Source: Candidatus Delongbacteria bacterium (GTDB lineage: Bacteria; Bacteroidota; Bacteroidia; Bacteroidales; ML635J-15). Taken from it: a stretch of 9,024 bases of DNA. Shown piece after piece: positions 6,655 through 9,024 of the stretch. The stretch lies in the NCBI GenBank assembly GCA_027858215.1, contig JAQIDD010000118.1, positions 1-9,024 of the forward strand, in the 5' to 3' direction. The notes under the pieces are model-generated. The model had not been told where the DNA came from. It did no database searches and saw nothing but the letters and a program-made list of their open reading frames with translations. The translations under genes and the position numbers were made by a program. How positions within the stretch are numbered: position 1 is the first letter of the stretch; the number at the start of each line of letters is the position of its first letter.

Positions 6655-7466
6655 AGCTTCCTGTCCTTTGAGGCATATTCAAGACAGGCTTTCCAGTCAT
6701 CAGCATAAGCATCCCTGATTTGTTTCAGTTTTTTCGGAGGCACAATGGGCGCATCTGTTTTGCCTTTCACAGGCAAAAACTGTCCGAAAAATGCCAGTGT
6801 ATGTATCATTGCGGCACGTAATTTTTTTCTGAATCTACCATGTTTCTTCTCATCAAAAGAAAAGCACCGGTTGAATTTGAGTAGCAGTTTCAATTGCTTT
6901 TCTGAAAAAGAATAATTGACTTTGTTCATTTTCACATCACTAAAATCAACCTCAGCATCACAATACGAGGCCAGCAATCCGATGATTTGTTCAGGGGCAT
7001 TTTTTATTTCCTCCTGGAAAATCACAAGTGGCCTGGGCGTAAATAAAGATTCAATGGTATTGATGATTTCCCTGTACCTAAGGTGTTCCCGACGAAAAAA
7101 ACCATTGTTTGGCTCCAAATTAAAAAACGAGTTAAAATCCATTGTCCCGCTTTTCCGGATGTGATATTTATACTTTGACGCTATCCACTTATCATGCCGG
7201 CGAAGGACAATAATTATGCGTGTATCCGGGTATTTTTCCGCTATGGTGTACAGACCCCGGGAATTAGGTTTGCCTTTTCCCAAATCCATCTCAGTAGATA
7301 GTAAGATCGGCTTATCAGCAGTTGCAATGATTTCATCATGGATGCCGAATGCGTGTTTTCGCACATAAGTTATGCCTTTAAATGCCGGGAAAACATTGCG
7401 CTGCAAGTAGGTTGATGCCGTTCTGGGCAAGCCTGCATGAAATGTTATGTTTTGTTCTTTTGGCAT
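6633..7466 (-). CDS. PAPS-dependent sulfotransferase family protein
   Basis: The 277-residue product begins with a beta strand and phosphosulfate loop, ITFHAGLPRTASTYLQ (residues 7-22), which matches the 5'-phosphosulfate-binding motif of sulfotransferases (P-R-T/S-x-S/T-T). RIIIVLRRHDKWIASKYKYH (83-102) matches the 3'-phosphate-binding motif, with R89/R90 and S97 as likely contacts. Length is normal for a compact bacterial sulfotransferase. It has no signal peptide and no membrane segment, so it should act in the cytoplasm and move sulfate from PAPS to a hydroxyl or amino group; the acceptor (polysaccharide, lipid or small molecule) cannot be told. The C-terminal third is rich in lysine and arginine. 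No PAPS-synthesis or glycosyltransferase genes are next to it. The gene converges on, and overlaps, the DUF4173 gene by 22 bases, with no terminator between them. Confidence 0.8.
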   Translation of the reverse strand: MPKEQNITFHAGLPRTASTYLQRNVFPAFKGITYVRKHAFGIHDEIIATADKPILLSTEMDLGKGKPNSRGLYTIAEKYPDTRIIIVLRRHDKWIASKYKYHIRKSGTMDFNSFFNLEPNNGFFRREHLRYREIINTIESLFTPRPLVIFQEEIKNAPEQIIGLLASYCDAEVDFSDVKMNKVNYSFSEKQLKLLLKFNRCFSFDEKKHGRFRKKLRAAMIHTLAFFGQFLPVKGKTDAPIVPPKKLKQIRDAYADDWKACLEYASKDRKLYLPVSN

Positions 7467-7572
7467 AATCGCATTGGCTTTGACGAATATTACTAATCCG
7501 TCCGCTTTTTTCTAAATAGCCCACCACACAGGTTTTGTCAAAAACCATTTTGTCAACAGGCAAAAGAAAGGC

Positions 7573-7604
7573 TAAAAATAACACATCATACTGTATGAAT
7601 CAAA
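7573..7604 (-). promoter_or_regulatory. Candidate Bacteroidota promoter for the sulfotransferase gene
   Basis: Read on the minus strand, TTTG (7604-7601) is followed 20 bases later by TATTTTTA (7580-7573), one base off the TAnnTTTG box. Transcription would start near 7566, giving a leader of about 100 bases. In that leader TTTTGTCAA (plus-strand reading) occurs twice, at 7533 and 7548, and a 6-bp hairpin GGTTTT-GTCA-AAAACC lies at 7531-7546. Confidence 0.45.
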
Positions 7605-7606
7605 CA

Positions 7607-7637
7607 TTTGCTTCGTAAAATAATTTATGTATCTTTG
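7607..7637 (+). promoter_or_regulatory. Bacteroidota-type promoter of the beta-solenoid T9SS protein gene
   Basis: TTTG at 7607-7610, a 19-base spacer, and TATCTTTG at 7630-7637 give an exact match to the -33 TTTG / -7 TAnnTTTG consensus known from Bacteroides and Flavobacterium. The start would be near 7643, giving a leader of about 15 bases to the ATG at 7659. This rules out the in-frame TTG at 7608 as a start codon. Confidence 0.75.
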
Positions 7638-7658
7638 TTGCTCATAAAACCTGTATTT

Positions 7659-8753
7659 ATGAAAAAATCATTAAGCATTTTAGGACTTACTTTTTTGTTG
7701 ATATGCAATGTATTGTATGCCCAAACCACTGTATCAGACGGAGATTGGACAAACCCTTCAACCTGGGGCGGCACACTGCCAATGGGGACTGGCACTGTAG
7801 TTATAAACCACAATGTAACGCTGGACACCGACTATAGCCACACATCAGGCACAATTACAATCAATGCATCCGGAACCTTAACCAGTAGTTCACCTGGCCG
7901 GGGATTTAGCTTGAATTATCCCAACGGCACAGCAAACCTCACTGTTGATGGAACTTTTCAGATTGCCAGAACCATGTTGAATTCAGGCATTGTTACAAAC
8001 AATGGCACCATTGATGCTGACAGCCTGCTCAATTCTGCCTCGCTGATCAACGCTGACGGAGCTACGATAGAGGCTTCACAATTTATGAATAATACGGGCG
8101 GAATGATAGAGAACCAGGGACAGATCATTGCCACCAATTTTTTAAACCTAGATACATGCCTTAATTACAGCGAGATAACCACAACTGATTTACACAATAG
8201 CAAGTATTTTAACAATGCAGCTGACGGGAACATCACTGTCAATCATGATTTTTCCAATTCAGATACACTGGCCAGTCCGGCTGATTTTATAAACGACGGG
8301 ATGGTTGAAGTTTATCACAACTGGAGAAATACACAAGCTGTATCAGGATCTGGCAGGTTTTGCATACAGAATAACACAAACAATGCCGGGGATATGTCAG
8401 GCGATTTCGACTTTTGCGACGTGACAGGAGAAAACATTGATTTAAATACCGGAACCATTGCAGGAACAATTACATTCTGCCTTTATCCTTGTTTTTCTAA
8501 AATCACATCATCAGGTAAGCAGGAAGACGTTTCTGTGTTCCCAAATCCTTCCGGTGGAATATTGCATATTCAAAGCACATCCGAACTGGCAAAGGTTGAA
8601 ATCAAAAACATCCTGGGAAAAAATATATATTCCAGTCAGCCTGGTAAAAAAACATTCAAAATTGATTTGAGCAATCTCACCCCCGGGATTTATATTATTA
8701 TGATATCTGATAAGAATAAAATATTAAAAACAGAAAAAATCATCATCAATTAA
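7659..8753 (+). CDS. Secreted beta-solenoid-like repeat protein with T9SS sorting domain
   Basis: The 364-residue product has a signal peptide (MKKSLSILGLTFLLICNVLYAQ, cleavage near residue 21). Residues 24-100 begin with VSDGDWTNPSTWGGTLPMG, like the G8-type start common in Bacteroidota surface proteins, followed by short beta strands (VVINHNVTL, GTITINASGTL). About 106-230 is a ladder of 17-24-residue degenerate repeats, each opening with a hydrophobic residue, any residue, then Asn, and often containing NxGxI, as expected for a right-handed beta-helix. Five cysteines (167, 235, 253, 274, 278) could form disulfides outside the cell. Residues 290-364 are a type A T9SS sorting domain (VFPNPSGGIL, then LTPGIYIIMIS). 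No catalytic motif is visible, so an adhesin or structural surface role is an inference. The ATG at 7659 follows an exact promoter and starts the signal peptide. A terminator follows. Confidence 0.8.
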   Translation: MKKSLSILGLTFLLICNVLYAQTTVSDGDWTNPSTWGGTLPMGTGTVVINHNVTLDTDYSHTSGTITINASGTLTSSSPGRGFSLNYPNGTANLTVDGTFQIARTMLNSGIVTNNGTIDADSLLNSASLINADGATIEASQFMNNTGGMIENQGQIIATNFLNLDTCLNYSEITTTDLHNSKYFNNAADGNITVNHDFSNSDTLASPADFINDGMVEVYHNWRNTQAVSGSGRFCIQNNTNNAGDMSGDFDFCDVTGENIDLNTGTIAGTITFCLYPCFSKITSSGKQEDVSVFPNPSGGILHIQSTSELAKVEIKNILGKNIYSSQPGKKTFKIDLSNLTPGIYIIMISDKNKILKTEKIIIN

Positions 8754-8778
8754 CCAGATAGTGAACATTGTTACACAA

Positions 8779-8808
8779 AAAAGGGAAGGCCTAAAAACCT
8801 TCCCTTTT
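8779..8808. terminator. Bidirectional terminator hairpin between convergent genes
   Basis: AAAAGGGAAGG (8779-8789) pairs perfectly with CCTTCCCTTTT (8798-8808) around an 8-base loop. A-rich sequence on the left and T-rich on the right let it end transcription in both directions: the plus-strand T9SS gene that stops at 8753 and the minus-strand Hsp20 gene that stops at 8827. Confidence 0.85.
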
Positions 8809-8826
8809 CTGCAATACATCACCCGC

Positions 8827-9024
8827 TTATTTTATTGAAATTTTCTTTTTAACTTCTTCACGAGGTGATGTTTTCGGTATGACAATGAGCAAAATACCTT
8901 TGTCAAATTTTGCCTGGATGTCATCTTCCCTGGCATCTTCAGGCAATTCAAAGGTCCGTGTAAAACTGCTCATGCCAAATTCACAGCGGTAATACTTTTC
9001 ATCTTTGGATTCATCTTCTTTTTC
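8827..9024 (-). CDS. Hsp20/alpha-crystallin small heat-shock protein, C-terminal part
   Basis: Translating the minus strand from the window edge gives 65 residues and then TAA (8829-8827); the start of the gene is beyond the window. The sequence matches the end of an alpha-crystallin domain: YYRCEFGMSSFTRTFELPED, then IQAKFDKGILLIVIPK, in which AKFxxGxLxIxxPK is the family signature. The short tail ends in ISI, the I-x-I motif that anchors neighbouring subunits in small heat-shock protein oligomers. It is an ATP-independent holdase in the cytoplasm that keeps unfolding proteins soluble. The last residues before the edge are unusually acidic and lysine-rich (EKEDESKDEK). Expression control lies outside the window. 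Confidence 0.88.
   Translation of the reverse strand, partial: EKEDESKDEKYYRCEFGMSSFTRTFELPEDAREDDIQAKFDKGILLIVIPKTSPREEVKKKISIK

Noticed and set aside
7378..7584. Minus-strand frame of 68 codons upstream of the sulfotransferase
   Set aside because: It overlaps the sulfotransferase start in another frame, shows no domain, and lies mostly in the leader and promoter region.
7608..7658. In-frame TTG start that would extend the beta-solenoid protein by 17 residues
   Set aside because: The added stretch coincides with the promoter (-33 TTTG and -7 TATCTTTG) and would spoil the signal peptide; the ATG at 7659 is the better start.

Overview
The window looks like chromosomal DNA of a member of the Bacteroidota (Cytophaga/Bacteroidales type, not identifiable further). 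Three things support this: two secreted proteins carry the C-terminal sorting domain of the type IX secretion system (PNP box, then about 75 residues ending in a basic tail); Bacteroidota-type promoter boxes (TTTG, about 19 bases, TAnnTTTG) occur where strong Shine-Dalgarno sites do not; and the vWA/YfbK protein has an N-terminal CarboxypepD_reg-like domain, a common Bacteroidota arrangement. No tRNA, rRNA, insertion sequence, CRISPR array or phage gene was seen.

Layout. 52-2103 (+): secreted GH39-like glycoside hydrolase with an N-terminal carbohydrate-binding-like module and a T9SS tail. 2104-2632: gene-free stretch holding a nested palindromic repeat island (ten-base tandem repeat, 20-bp hairpin, outer inverted arms of CCGCAGA...CTGCGG type). 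2633-4516 (+): vWA/YfbK-type exported protein interrupted by one in-frame TAG inside the vWA domain. 4539-4576: strong terminator hairpin. 4595-5023 (-): C-terminal two thirds of a 1-Cys peroxiredoxin that has lost its catalytic cysteine. 5137-6654 (+): twelve-segment membrane protein of the DUF4173 type. 6633-7466 (-): small sulfotransferase whose 3' end overlaps the DUF4173 gene by 22 bases. 7467-7658: divergent promoter region. 7659-8753 (+): secreted beta-solenoid-like protein with a T9SS tail. 8779-8808: two-way terminator. 8827-9024 (-): C-terminal part of an Hsp20 small heat-shock protein that runs off the window.

The genes do not form one pathway or a clear operon: orientation changes almost every gene and most have their own promoter or terminator. 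The shared themes are cell-surface export (two T9SS cargo proteins, one exported vWA protein) and stress or envelope functions. The most notable points are the two damaged genes lying tail to tail (vWA with one nonsense codon, peroxiredoxin without its catalytic N-terminus), the structured island at 2138-2430, and the back-to-back promoters that share a palindromic CAAACATTTG core. I found no convincing new multi-gene system.
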